NCBI GenBank assembly: GCA_036493895.1 | Contig: DASXOZ010000037.1 | Coordinates: forward strand, 1 to 36,570 | Source: Candidatus Binatia bacterium | GTDB taxonomy: Bacteria > Desulfobacterota > Binatia > UBA1149 > CAITLU01 | DNA length: 36,570 bases | Direction: 5' to 3' | Part shown: positions 14,781-22,688 of the stretch, one piece after another | Numbering within the stretch: position 1 is the first letter of the stretch | Layout of the letters: every line of letters begins with the position of its first letter | Made by a program: the position numbers and the translations under genes | The notes under the pieces: generated by a model | Database searches by the model: none | Seen by the model: the letters and a program-made list of their open reading frames with translations, nothing else | What the model was told of the DNA's origin: nothing

Positions 14781-16400
14781 TTACAGGTCGCGCAGCACGC
14801 GCTTGAGCACTTTGCCTGTCGGATTGCGCGGCAGCTCGTCGAGAAAGACGATGTCGCGCGGCACCTTGTAACGCGCGAGGTGTTCCTTGACGTACAGTTT
14901 CAGCTCCGAGTCGGTGATCGAACCGTTGTTCTCGCTGACGACGTAAGCCTTGAGCCTCTGCCCGAACTCGTCGTCCGGCACGCCGATGACCGCCGCTTCG
15001 CGCACCGCCGGATGGTCCGACAGCAGATCCTCGACTTCGCGCGGGAAGACGTTCTCGCCGCCCGAGATGATCATGTCGTCGTCACGGCCGTCGACGAACA
15101 GCAGCCCGTCGTCGTCGAAGTGCCCGACGTCGCCGCTGGACATCAGGCCGTCGATGACTTCCTTGTTGCCGCCGCCGGTATAGCCGTCGAACTGGTTGTC
15201 GTTGGCGACGAAGATGCGGCCGATGACTCCTGTGCCGACGGGGCATCCTTCCGGGTCCAGGATCCGTACCCTGGTGCCGCGGGGCGGACGGCCGGCGGTT
15301 CCAGGCGCGGCACGCAGCTCGTCGGGCATCGCGATGCTGGCCTGGGCGACCTCGGTGGAGCCGTAGAAATTGTAAACGTGATCGCCGAACGTGTTCATCC
15401 AGCGCAGCGCCAGCTCACCGGGAAGCGCCGAGCCGCTGGCCGCGACGACGCGGAGCGAGCGGCAGTCGTAGCGGCGGATCACGTCGTCTTCGAGAGCGCA
15501 GATTCGCTGCATCATCACCGGGACCACGGCGAGCACCTGCGGCTTGTGCTCGTGGATCGTCTTCAGCGTGTCCTCGGGGTCGAAGCGGTTGCGCATCACG
15601 ATCGTGTTCGAGAGCATCGAACCGAGCAGCAGGTGAGCGCCGCCCCACGAGTGGAATGCCGGCGCGGCGACGTAGGACTTCTCGCCGACACGGAGCGGCA
15701 TGCGGCCGAGCAGCCCGACGAGCGAATCGAGGCCGGTGCGACGCGCCTGGCGCCGCGCGCCCTTGGGCGTGCCGGTCGTTCCGGAAGTCAGGATGGTCAT
15801 GCGGCCGTGCTTCGGCGGCGGCTCGACCTCGGCGGCGCTGTGCATGCGCACGAGGTCGTCCATCGTCGTGATGCCGTGATCGGCGCTCGACAGCGTGAGG
15901 ATGCGCGTGCGATCTCCGGCGCCCTTCTCGATGATCGGCAGGAACTCTTCGTCGAACATCACGACACTGCAGCCCTCGCGCTCGAGGACCTCGTGCAGCT
16001 GCGGGGCGGCAAAGCCGGTGTTGATCAGCAACGCGTTCGCGCCGAGCTTGTTCAGCGCGACCGTCGCTTCGACGAAACCTCGATGGTTGCGCGCGTAAAG
16101 CCCGACCGCTTCGCCGCAGCGCACGCCGGCCGACGCGAGCCCGCGCGCGATCGCGTTGGTGCGCGCCTCGATTTCGCCGAACGTCATCGGCGGCCCCACT
16201 TCGTCGACGAGGCCGACGTCTGCGGGGCGCCTCGCTGCGGAAGAGGCAAATCCGGCAGCCGGCATCGAGCCGTACTTGCCGGCGAACTTTGCCAGGCCGC
16301 CGAGGAAGGTCGGTCGCAGGATCCCGGCTGCGCCGAGAACTTCGAATACTTCGAGGAAGCGGGCGACGGAGCCGCCCTGCCCGGTACCGCGCAGGCTCAT
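14781..16400 (-). CDS. FadD-like long-chain acyl-CoA synthetase (AMP-binding)
   Basis: 539-residue member of the ANL adenylate-forming superfamily, which activates carboxylic acids to acyl-AMP and then acyl-CoA. Key motifs are the phosphate-binding loop ILTSGTTGTPKGARR, the YGSTE motif (NFYGSTEVAQASI), the SGDVGHFDDDGLLFVDGRDDDMI segment with its ribose-binding Asp (quoted in part), GGENVFPREVE and the C-terminal catalytic Lys in PRNPTGKVLKR. The N-terminus (FLEVFEVLGAAGILRP) resembles FadD13- or FadD12-type actinobacterial enzymes. ATG 16400 is preceded by AGGAAG about 6 nt upstream; the frame continues open to 16577 without homology. It converges with the acvB-type gene: the two stop codons lie in an 8-bp palindrome, TAAGCTTA. 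Substrate chain length cannot be told; no beta-oxidation genes are nearby. Confidence 0.85.
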   Translation of the reverse strand: MSLRGTGQGGSVARFLEVFEVLGAAGILRPTFLGGLAKFAGKYGSMPAAGFASSAARRPADVGLVDEVGPPMTFGEIEARTNAIARGLASAGVRCGEAVGLYARNHRGFVEATVALNKLGANALLINTGFAAPQLHEVLEREGCSVVMFDEEFLPIIEKGAGDRTRILTLSSADHGITTMDDLVRMHSAAEVEPPPKHGRMTILTSGTTGTPKGARRQARRTGLDSLVGLLGRMPLRVGEKSYVAAPAFHSWGGAHLLLGSMLSNTIVMRNRFDPEDTLKTIHEHKPQVLAVVPVMMQRICALEDDVIRRYDCRSLRVVAASGSALPGELALRWMNTFGDHVYNFYGSTEVAQASIAMPDELRAAPGTAGRPPRGTRVRILDPEGCPVGTGVIGRIFVANDNQFDGYTGGGNKEVIDGLMSSGDVGHFDDDGLLFVDGRDDDMIISGGENVFPREVEDLLSDHPAVREAAVIGVPDDEFGQRLKAYVVSENNGSITDSELKLYVKEHLARYKVPRDIVFLDELPRNPTGKVLKRVLRDL

Positions 16401-16526
16401 CCGGCGCTTCCTACGCGAGCCACGCGAACAAGGGAACAGGGGGCGCGTGCCGGGCCGCTGCGGCTCCAGGACCCATTCGCAGTTTCCGCGCGTTTTTCGG
16501 GGACCTCCCGGCGGCGGGGCGGGAGT

Positions 16527-16555
16527 TTGATCGCCCCGCAGTCGTCTGTTATGCA
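16527..16555 (+). promoter_or_regulatory. Possible promoter of the tRNA-Asp/rplM unit
   Basis: TTGATC (16527-16532), a 17-bp spacer and TATGCA (16550-16555) lie about 40 bp before the tRNA-Asp gene. The -10 box is poor (3 of 6), so this is a weak prediction. Confidence 0.3.
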
Positions 16556-16594
16556 CGCTGGCTCGGTTGTTCACCACCCGGCCCTTTAAGGTAA

Positions 16595-16671
16595 GGGGTC
16601 GTAGTTCAGTCGGTTAGAACGCTGGCCTGTCACGCCAGAGGTCGCGAGTTCGAGTCTCGTCGGCCCCGCCA
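16595..16671 (+). tRNA. tRNA-Asp (anticodon GTC)
   Basis: The complete cloverleaf can be drawn by eye. The acceptor stem pairs GGGGTCG with CGGCCCC (one T-G pair). The anticodon arm is CTGGC-CTGTCAC-GCCAG, with GTC at the centre, and the T arm has GTTCGAGTC. The 3' CCA is encoded (16669-16671). The gene lies 37 bp before rplM and may be co-transcribed with it. Confidence 0.95.
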
Positions 16672-16708
16672 CTTTCTTACCGGGTCGTGGGACAACGAAT
16701 AGGTGCAT

Positions 16709-17152
16709 ATGCAGCAGAAGGTCACCAGAAGCCTGACGGTCGAAGAGGCGCTTGCCGCGCGCCAGTGGTACCTCATCGACGCGGACGGGCAGGTGCTCGG
16801 TCGCCTGGCCACGCGGGTCGCCGGGATTCTTCGGGGCAAGCACAACCCGGCTTTCACCCCCCACGTCGATTGCGGCGACTTCGTCGTCATCGTCAATGCG
16901 GACAAGATCCGCATCACGGGCAACAAGGCCCGGGGCAAGATCCATTACACGCACTCCGGCTATCCCGGAGGCACCAAGGCGCGGTCGGCCGGAGACATCC
17001 TGGCCAACGATCCGGCCAAGCTCGTCCGCCAGGCCGTCGTCGGCATGCTGCCGCGCAACCGCCTGGGCAGGCAGCTGGCCACCAAGCTCAAGATTTACGC
17101 CGGCGTCGAGCATCCCCACGTCGCCCAGCAGCCCCACCAGCTCGCGGTCTGA
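16709..17152 (+). CDS. rplM: 50S ribosomal protein L13
   Basis: 147-residue ribosomal protein L13, which binds early to 23S rRNA in large-subunit assembly. The match is clear along the whole length: [63 protein letters not shown] (as [12 protein letters not shown]), [11 protein letters not shown] and [18 protein letters not shown] 16709 is preferred; an in-frame GTG lies at 16703 and would add two residues. No strong ribosome-binding site is seen (AATAGG about 6 nt upstream). rpsI follows after 20 bp, the near-universal order for this pair. Confidence 0.97.
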   Translation: MQQKVTRSLTVEEALAARQWYLIDADGQVLGRLATRVAGILRGKHNPAFTPHVDCGDFVVIVNADKIRITGNKARGKIHYTHSGYPGGTKARSAGDILANDPAKLVRQAVVGMLPRNRLGRQLATKLKIYAGVEHPHVAQQPHQLAV

Positions 17153-17172
17153 TCGCCGCGCGGGAATCGACC

Positions 17173-17571
17173 ATGGCACTTACGACCGACAACTCCCTGG
17201 CAACCGGCAAGCGAAAGTGCGCGATCGCGCGGGTCTGGGTGCGCCCGGGCGGCGGCAACATCTCGATCAACGGCCGCCAGATCGAAGACTACCTGCCGCG
17301 GCCTACGCTGCGCATGATCATCGCGCAGCCGTTCGAGCTGATCGGCAGGCCGACGGGCTACGACGTGCGAGTCACCGTCACCGGAGGCGGCGTCGCCGCG
17401 CAGGCAGGCGCGATCCGCCACGGCATCTGCCGCGCGCTCGTGGATGCAGAGCCCGAGCTTCGGCCGGCGCTCAAGCGCGCCGGGTTCCTCACGCGCGATT
17501 CGCGCGTGGTCGAGCGCAAGAAGTACGGCCGCCACAAGGCCCGCAAGCGTCCGCAGTACTCGAAGCGATAA
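17173..17571 (+). CDS. rpsI: 30S ribosomal protein S9
   Basis: 132-residue ribosomal protein S9. It shows the conserved [23 protein letters not shown] start (cited in part), the [10 protein letters not shown] segment, [20 protein letters not shown] and the basic C-terminal tail ending [17 protein letters not shown], whose final Lys-Arg reaches the P-site tRNA in the ribosome. ATG 17173 is the only start that fits the family. It is second in the rplM-rpsI-argC run, with 13 bp to argC. Confidence 0.97.
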   Translation: MALTTDNSLATGKRKCAIARVWVRPGGGNISINGRQIEDYLPRPTLRMIIAQPFELIGRPTGYDVRVTVTGGGVAAQAGAIRHGICRALVDAEPELRPALKRAGFLTRDSRVVERKKYGRHKARKRPQYSKR

Positions 17572-17584
17572 TCGCCGGGAGTCG

Positions 17585-18616
17585 ATGATGAAAGCCACGC
17601 TCGTACGAGTGGCCGTCGTCGGTGCGACAGGCTACTCGGGAGCCGAGCTCGTCCGACTTCTCTCGCGCCACCCCAACGTCCGGATCGAAGTCGTCACTTC
17701 GGAGCAGGCCGCCGGCCGCTCCCTCGGTGACGTGCATCGAACGCTCGGCTTTCTCGGGCTCGAGCTCGAGGCCGTCGACGCCGGCGGCATCGCCCCGCGC
17801 GTCGATTTCGCGTTCACGTGCCTGCCGCACGGTGCCTCGACTCCCGTCGTCCAGACGCTGGTGGACAAGGGCGTACGGGTGATCGACGTCGGCGCGGACT
17901 TCCGCTTCCGCGACCTCGACGTCTACGCGAAATGGTACGGCGAGCACGGTGCGCCGCAGCTTGCTGCGCAGGCGGTCTACGGCCTGGTCGAGCACGCCCG
18001 GGAGAACATCGCCGGTGCACGACTGGTCGCCAATCCCGGCTGCTACCCGACGAGCGCACTGATGCCGCTTCTTCCGCTGGCACGCACTATCCGCGGCCCG
18101 GTTGTCGTCGACTCGAAGTCGGGCACGAGCGGCGCGGGCCGTGCCGCCAAGGTCGACCAGCTCTTTGCCGAGGTCACCGAAAACATCCGCCCGTACAGCG
18201 TCGGCAAGCACCGGCATCAGCCGGAGATCGCCGAGCACCTTTCCTTCGCGGCAGCGCAAAGGCACAGCGTGCTGTTCACGCCTCAGCTGCTGCCGATCGC
18301 GCGCGGCATCCTGACGACCACCTACGTGGACGTCGCCGAGGGAACCGACGTCGGTGCGCTTCTTCACGCGGCGTACGACGGCGAGCCGTTCGTGCGCCTT
18401 CTCGAAGGCGGGGCGATGCCCGAGCCGCGCTCGGTGCGCGGAACCAACATGGTCGAGATCGCCTGGGTACGGGACGCGGAGAGCGGTCGCGTGGTCCTCC
18501 TGTCGGCAATCGACAATCTCGGAAAAGGCGCGGCAGGGCAGGCAGTCCAGAACCTGAACTGCATGATCGGCGTCCCCGAAACGACCGGTCTCGAGCTTCT
18601 CCCCGCGCTCCCTTAG
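17585..18616 (+). CDS. argC: N-acetyl-gamma-glutamyl-phosphate reductase
   Basis: 343-residue NADPH-dependent enzyme of arginine biosynthesis that reduces N-acetylglutamyl phosphate to the semialdehyde. Visible features are the nucleotide-binding VVGATGYSGAELVRLL, FTCLPHGAS, the catalytic Cys in NPGCYPTSA, SKSGTSGAGRAAK and KHRHQPEI with the catalytic His. Length is normal for the long bacterial form. The start is ATG 17585 or the adjacent ATG 17588; the open frame back into rpsI is a shadow. It lies 13 bp after rpsI and is likely co-transcribed, a gene order I know from Geobacter-type genomes. Confidence 0.95.
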   Translation: MMKATLVRVAVVGATGYSGAELVRLLSRHPNVRIEVVTSEQAAGRSLGDVHRTLGFLGLELEAVDAGGIAPRVDFAFTCLPHGASTPVVQTLVDKGVRVIDVGADFRFRDLDVYAKWYGEHGAPQLAAQAVYGLVEHARENIAGARLVANPGCYPTSALMPLLPLARTIRGPVVVDSKSGTSGAGRAAKVDQLFAEVTENIRPYSVGKHRHQPEIAEHLSFAAAQRHSVLFTPQLLPIARGILTTTYVDVAEGTDVGALLHAAYDGEPFVRLLEGGAMPEPRSVRGTNMVEIAWVRDAESGRVVLLSAIDNLGKGAAGQAVQNLNCMIGVPETTGLELLPALP

Positions 18617-18710
18617 CGGGTCTCCAGGCAGGCACCCGCGAGCCGCCGTCGGGCTTCGGGCCGCGGGTTGGAGAGCTTGTACGGGCCGGCGCGGTCAGTA
18701 GACTCGCGGC

Positions 18711-20198
18711 GTGTTCGAGACGGCAGACATCGCGCACGAGATCGACAAAGAGGCATGGAAGCAGAAGGAGCCGGAGCTGCGCGAACAGCTCCTGGCCGCC
18801 CAGATGGAGCTGCTGCGCCAGAAGCGGTTTCCGGTGCTCATCGTCATTGCCGGCGTCGAAGGGGCCGGCAAGAGCGAGACGGTGCATCTGCTCAACGAGT
18901 GGATGGATCCGCGCCACATCCTCACGCACGGTTTCGATGCGGAGGCCGACGAGGAGCGCGAGCGTCCTTACCTGTACAGGTTCTGGCAGAGGCTGCCGCC
19001 GAAAGGGCGCATCGGGATTTTCGTCGGCGCCTGGCACAGCCGCCACATCCTCGACCGCGCATTCGGCCGCAGCTCCGGCGCCGAGTTCGACGGCGCGATC
19101 GCCGGCGTGCAGCGATTCGAAAAGATGCTGACCGACGAAGGCGTGCTGCTCGTCAAGTTCTGGTTCCACCTGACGCGCGAGCAGCAGAAAAAGCGCCTGC
19201 GCGACCTCGAATCGAAGAAGGCGACGCGCTGGCGCGTCGGTCCGGGCGAATGGGACCTGTTCGATCGTTACGACGATCTGGCCAAGGCCTCCGAGCACTA
19301 CATTCGCAAGACGTCGACGGCGCAGGCGCCGTGGTACGTCGTCAACGGCAGCGATCCGCGCTACCGCGCGATGACGGTCGGCACCACGCTGCTCGGCACG
19401 ATGCGAACGCGTCTCGAAGTGAAAAGCGGGCCGGTCGCTCCGGAGCCTCCGCCGCTCGTGCCGTCGGTGGACGGCAACAACGTCATCCGCTCGCTCCAGC
19501 TCGCCCGGCCGATGGCCGAAGACGAGTACGCGCGTTTGCTCGAGAAGTGGCAGGGCAGGCTCAACCTGCTGTCGCGGGAGCCCGCATTTCGAAGGATGTC
19601 CGTCGTCGCAGTGTTCGAAGGCAACGACGCGGCAGGCAAGGGCGGTGCGATCCGCCGCGTCACCGCGGCGATCGACGCGCGCCGCATCCGTCCCGTCCCG
19701 GTCGCCGCGCCGACCGACGAAGAGAGAGCCCAGCCCTACCTGTGGCGCTTCTGGCGCCAGCTTCCGCATCGGGGGCGCATCGCGATCTTCGATCGCAGCT
19801 GGTACGGCCGCGTGCTGGTCGAGCGCGTCGAGGGTTTCTGCCCGGAAGAGGCGTGGATGCGCGCGTACGGCGAGATCAACGACTTCGAGGTCGCGCTGGT
19901 TTCGGCGCGAACGGTGCTCGTCAAGTTCTGGCTGGCGATCTCCAAGGAAGAGCAGCTGCGCCGGTTCCAGGAGCGCGAGGAGATTCCTCACAAGCGCTTC
20001 AAGATTACCGACGAAGACTGGCGCAACCGCGAGAAATGGGACGCCTACGAGCAGTCCGTCTGTGACATGGTCGACCGCACCTCCACCGAGGAGGCGCCGT
20101 GGACCCTCGTCGAGGCCGACAACAAGCTGCATGCCAGGATCAAGGTGCTGAAGACTCTCTGTCGCGCCATCGAGCGCGGCATCAAACACGCCGGCTAG
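18711..20198 (+). CDS. pap: Polyphosphate:AMP phosphotransferase (two-domain PPK2, class II)
   Basis: 495-residue cytosolic kinase, matching the 496 or so residues of Pap from Pseudomonas and Acinetobacter. It makes ADP from AMP using polyphosphate. Two PPK2 domains are fused. The N-terminal one has a divergent P-loop (GVEGAGKSET) and FVGAWHSRHILDR in place of the lid sequence, and is probably inactive. The C-terminal one has canonical FEGNDAAGKGGAIRR, FDRSWYGRVLVERVEG and FWLAISKEEQLRRFQER, and should be catalytic. Translation begins at GTG 18711, where family homology starts; no clear ribosome-binding site is visible. It is the only gene between argC and the DUF1566 gene and may provide ADP for stress recovery together with polyphosphate. 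Confidence 0.92.
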   Translation: MFETADIAHEIDKEAWKQKEPELREQLLAAQMELLRQKRFPVLIVIAGVEGAGKSETVHLLNEWMDPRHILTHGFDAEADEERERPYLYRFWQRLPPKGRIGIFVGAWHSRHILDRAFGRSSGAEFDGAIAGVQRFEKMLTDEGVLLVKFWFHLTREQQKKRLRDLESKKATRWRVGPGEWDLFDRYDDLAKASEHYIRKTSTAQAPWYVVNGSDPRYRAMTVGTTLLGTMRTRLEVKSGPVAPEPPPLVPSVDGNNVIRSLQLARPMAEDEYARLLEKWQGRLNLLSREPAFRRMSVVAVFEGNDAAGKGGAIRRVTAAIDARRIRPVPVAAPTDEERAQPYLWRFWRQLPHRGRIAIFDRSWYGRVLVERVEGFCPEEAWMRAYGEINDFEVALVSARTVLVKFWLAISKEEQLRRFQEREEIPHKRFKITDEDWRNREKWDAYEQSVCDMVDRTSTEEAPWTLVEADNKLHARIKVLKTLCRAIERGIKHAG

Positions 20199-20391
20199 CA
20201 GGTTTGCGGAACGACGCCGGGCCGACGGGAGGGGTTTCCCGCAGCCTGTACTCGTCACTCTCGCGCGAAAACTCTCCGGACGGGGGCTTTACAGCCGCCG
20301 CGCATGCTGCATATGTCGGCCGCGGCGCGGGCAAGGCTGCCTGCGACCCGATTCGGCCGTCGTCATCGCGGCGGCCAAGGGAGTTTTCGTG

Positions 20392-21114
20392 ATGACAAGA
20401 TTTGCGACGGTTTTCTGCACCGTTTCCCTCGTACTGTGTGCGGCGACACAGGCGTCCGCAGTTTGCGGCGACGTCAACGGCAGCGGAACGCTGACGGCGG
20501 GCGATGCCCTGGCCGTGCTCAAGGCTTCGGTAGGCCAGTCGGTCAACCTTCAGTGCAGCGGGGCAGGCGGGCCCCTGAAGACAGGACAGACGACCTGCTA
20601 CGACCAGGCCGGCGGCCAGATCGCCTGCGACGATTCCGGTGAGGACGGCCAGCTTCAGAAAGGAGCCGCGCGCTCGTACACGGACAACGGCGACGGGACG
20701 ATCACCGACAACGCCACCGGTCTCACGTGGGAAAAACTGTCGGACGACGGCAGCATCCATGACAAGGACAACACCTACACCTGGAACAACGCGCTCGGGA
20801 AAGTGGCCTCGCTCAATGCGGGCAATTTTGCAGGCCACAACGACTGGCGCCTGCCGAACCTCGACGAGCTTCAGACGCTGATGATGGTCGGAACCTCGCA
20901 GCCGGCCATCGCCAGCCAGTTCCGCACCGCCTGCTCTGCCGGATGCAGCGTCACGACCTGCAGCTGCACGACCTCCGACTGGTACTGGAGCTCGACCACC
21001 TACGTGGACACCACCAGCGAGGCTTGGTTCATCGACTTCACCAACGGCTATACGGACACGGACACGAAGACCGACAATCTCAATTTCGCACGCGCGGTAC
21101 GCGGCGGATCCTGA
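20392..21114 (+). CDS. Secreted dockerin-like/DUF1566 (Lcl-type) domain protein
   Basis: 240-residue exported protein. A signal peptide (hydrophobic to QASA) is followed by a single dockerin-like half-repeat, CGDVNGSGTLTAGDALAVLK, whose D-x-N-x-S-G-x-L-T-x-x-D spacing fits a calcium-binding EF-hand loop. After a linker (LKTGQTTCYD, DGQLQKGAARSYTDNGDGTI) comes a DUF1566/Lcl C-terminal domain: TDNATGLTWEK, HNDWRLPNLDELQTL, YWSSTTY and the closing FARAVRGGS. It has several Cys pairs typical of extracellular proteins. DUF1566 domains occur in surface and collagen-like adhesins, but the function is not established. AAGGGAG at 20377-20383 is 8 nt before ATG 20392; GTG 20389 is an alternative. I recall this exact architecture from uncultured Deltaproteobacteria/Binatota-like genomes. 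Confidence 0.8.
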   Translation: MTRFATVFCTVSLVLCAATQASAVCGDVNGSGTLTAGDALAVLKASVGQSVNLQCSGAGGPLKTGQTTCYDQAGGQIACDDSGEDGQLQKGAARSYTDNGDGTITDNATGLTWEKLSDDGSIHDKDNTYTWNNALGKVASLNAGNFAGHNDWRLPNLDELQTLMMVGTSQPAIASQFRTACSAGCSVTTCSCTTSDWYWSSTTYVDTTSEAWFIDFTNGYTDTDTKTDNLNFARAVRGGS

Positions 21115-21447
21115 TCCTGTCCGCGGAGTCGCGGGTGCGCGGCAGGCGGTGCAGATGCGCAGCGAGGGCGGCGGCGAGGCTGCAGGAGCGGCCGGTGCAC
21201 CGCGTCGAGCCGCTGTGCCGCGAGCCGGAGCTTCCTGCGTGCGTCGCGCGGTCCTGCGCGAGTGGCGGCGCTCTCAGGTGACCTGATTCACTGCAGGGTG
21301 CGCACTGTCACCACTTCGGCAGAGCCAGTGGCGCCTGTGGGGGAGAGAGGAAGGATTTTTCCGGGTTTCCCACTAGGCCGTCGAAAACGGCCGCTGCTAG
21401 CATCGTCTCCGCGAATGACTGCAGGACACCCGCCACCGGAGGCTGCC
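21115..21447. other. Non-coding interval with a hairpin before cfa
   Basis: No convincing gene is seen in these 333 bp. A perfect 6-bp hairpin, GGCCGT-CGAAA-ACGGCC (21376-21392), lies 55 bp before the cfa start and may be part of its leader or a small terminator. The rest is GC-rich without clear promoter motifs. Confidence 0.4.
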
Positions 21448-22686
21448 ATGGGCACTGGCATCGGACATTCCGTTTCGGATCTTTCGTCTACCCCCGATCG
21501 GCTCACCGTCGCGGATCGGGCCGCCGCTGCGCTGCTGGCGAGGGCTTTGCGCGACGCCGCACTGCGCATCGTGCTTTGGGACGGCACCGAACTGTCCGAG
21601 GCCCGACCCGGCGACGGGCTCACGGTGCGCATCCATTCGCGTCGCGCATTGTTCCGATTGATCTTGAACCCTCAGCTCAACTTCGGCGAGTGCTACGCCG
21701 AAGGATCCCTCGATGTCGAGGGTGCCTTGCCGGATGCCGTGTGTGAGCTGTTTCGCGCCACGGGAGAGCCGCGCGGAGTGGCCCATGCGATCGACTGCAC
21801 GCTCGACCAGATCCACCGGATCGATCCGTCCCGCTCGCGCGACAACGTCCACCACCACTACGATCTCGGCAACGAATTCTACAAGCTCTGGCTCGACTCG
21901 CAGATGGTCTACACCTGCGCGTACTTCCCGACGACCGATGCGACGCTGGAGCAGGCCCAGACAGCCAAGCTCGACCACGTCTGTCGAAAGCTGCGGCTCG
22001 GGCCCGGCGAACGCGTCATCGAGGCCGGCTGCGGCTGGGGCGCGCTCGCGCTGCACATGGCCGAGCACTACGGCGTCACGGTGCGCGCATTCAACCTTTC
22101 GCGCGAGCAGGTCGCGTACGCACGGGACCTGGCCATGCGCAAGGGTCTGGCCGGCCGCGTCGAGTTCATCGAGGACGACTACCGGGCTGCGCACGGGCGC
22201 TGCGACGCCTTCGTCTCGGTCGGCATGCTCGAGCACGTCGGCCTGCGCAGCTACCGCGATCTCGGCCACCTGATCCGCCGCGTGCTCGCTCCCGACGGTC
22301 GCGGTTTCCTTCACACCATCGGCCGCCACCGGCCCGCGCCGATCAACGCGTGGATCCGCCGCCGCATCTTCCCCGGTGCCTACGTGCCTTCGCTGCAGCA
22401 GATGATGGAGATTTTCGAGCCGAACGGGCTGGTGGTGCTCGATGTCGAGAACCTGAGGCCCCACTACGCGCGGACGCTCGAGCACTGGCTGGCGCGCTAC
22501 GAACGGTCGCTTCCCGAGATCCGGCGCATGTTCGACGAGAGGTTCGTCCGCACGTGGCGCCTGTACCTGGCAGGGTCGGTGGCGGCGTTCCGCGTCGGAT
22601 CGATGCAGCTCTTCCAGGTGCTCTTCGCGGGTCCTGCCGTCTCGTCGGTGCCGCCCACTCGCGCCGACATCTACGCGGCGGGCTGA
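21448..22686 (+). CDS. cfa: Cyclopropane-fatty-acyl-phospholipid synthase family methyltransferase
   Basis: 412-residue SAM-dependent enzyme that methylates the double bond of unsaturated acyl chains in membrane phospholipids. The N-terminal domain (LILNPQLNFGECYAEGSLDV) is the usual lipid-binding part. The catalytic domain has HHYDLGNEFYKLWLDSQMVYTCAYF (quoted in part), motif I VIEAGCGWGALALHMAEHYG, SREQVAYA, and SVGMLEHVG with the conserved Glu of the bicarbonate site. GGAGG (21438-21442) lies 5 nt before ATG 21448; the frame is open upstream to 21262 without homology. The next gene starts 2 bp after its stop, which implies coupled translation with a flavoprotein. A product other than a plain cyclopropane, such as a methyl-branched acyl chain, is therefore possible. 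Confidence 0.9.
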   Translation: MGTGIGHSVSDLSSTPDRLTVADRAAAALLARALRDAALRIVLWDGTELSEARPGDGLTVRIHSRRALFRLILNPQLNFGECYAEGSLDVEGALPDAVCELFRATGEPRGVAHAIDCTLDQIHRIDPSRSRDNVHHHYDLGNEFYKLWLDSQMVYTCAYFPTTDATLEQAQTAKLDHVCRKLRLGPGERVIEAGCGWGALALHMAEHYGVTVRAFNLSREQVAYARDLAMRKGLAGRVEFIEDDYRAAHGRCDAFVSVGMLEHVGLRSYRDLGHLIRRVLAPDGRGFLHTIGRHRPAPINAWIRRRIFPGAYVPSLQQMMEIFEPNGLVVLDVENLRPHYARTLEHWLARYERSLPEIRRMFDERFVRTWRLYLAGSVAAFRVGSMQLFQVLFAGPAVSSVPPTRADIYAAG

Positions 22687-22688
22687 CG

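Noticed and set aside
14076..16589. 837-codon plus-strand frame across the acvB and acyl-CoA synthetase genes
   Set aside because: It crosses two well-supported convergent genes and gives no recognisable domain.
18276..20258. 660-codon minus-strand frame opposite the phosphotransferase gene
   Set aside because: Antisense shadow of pap and argC; the plus strand has clear PPK2 motifs.
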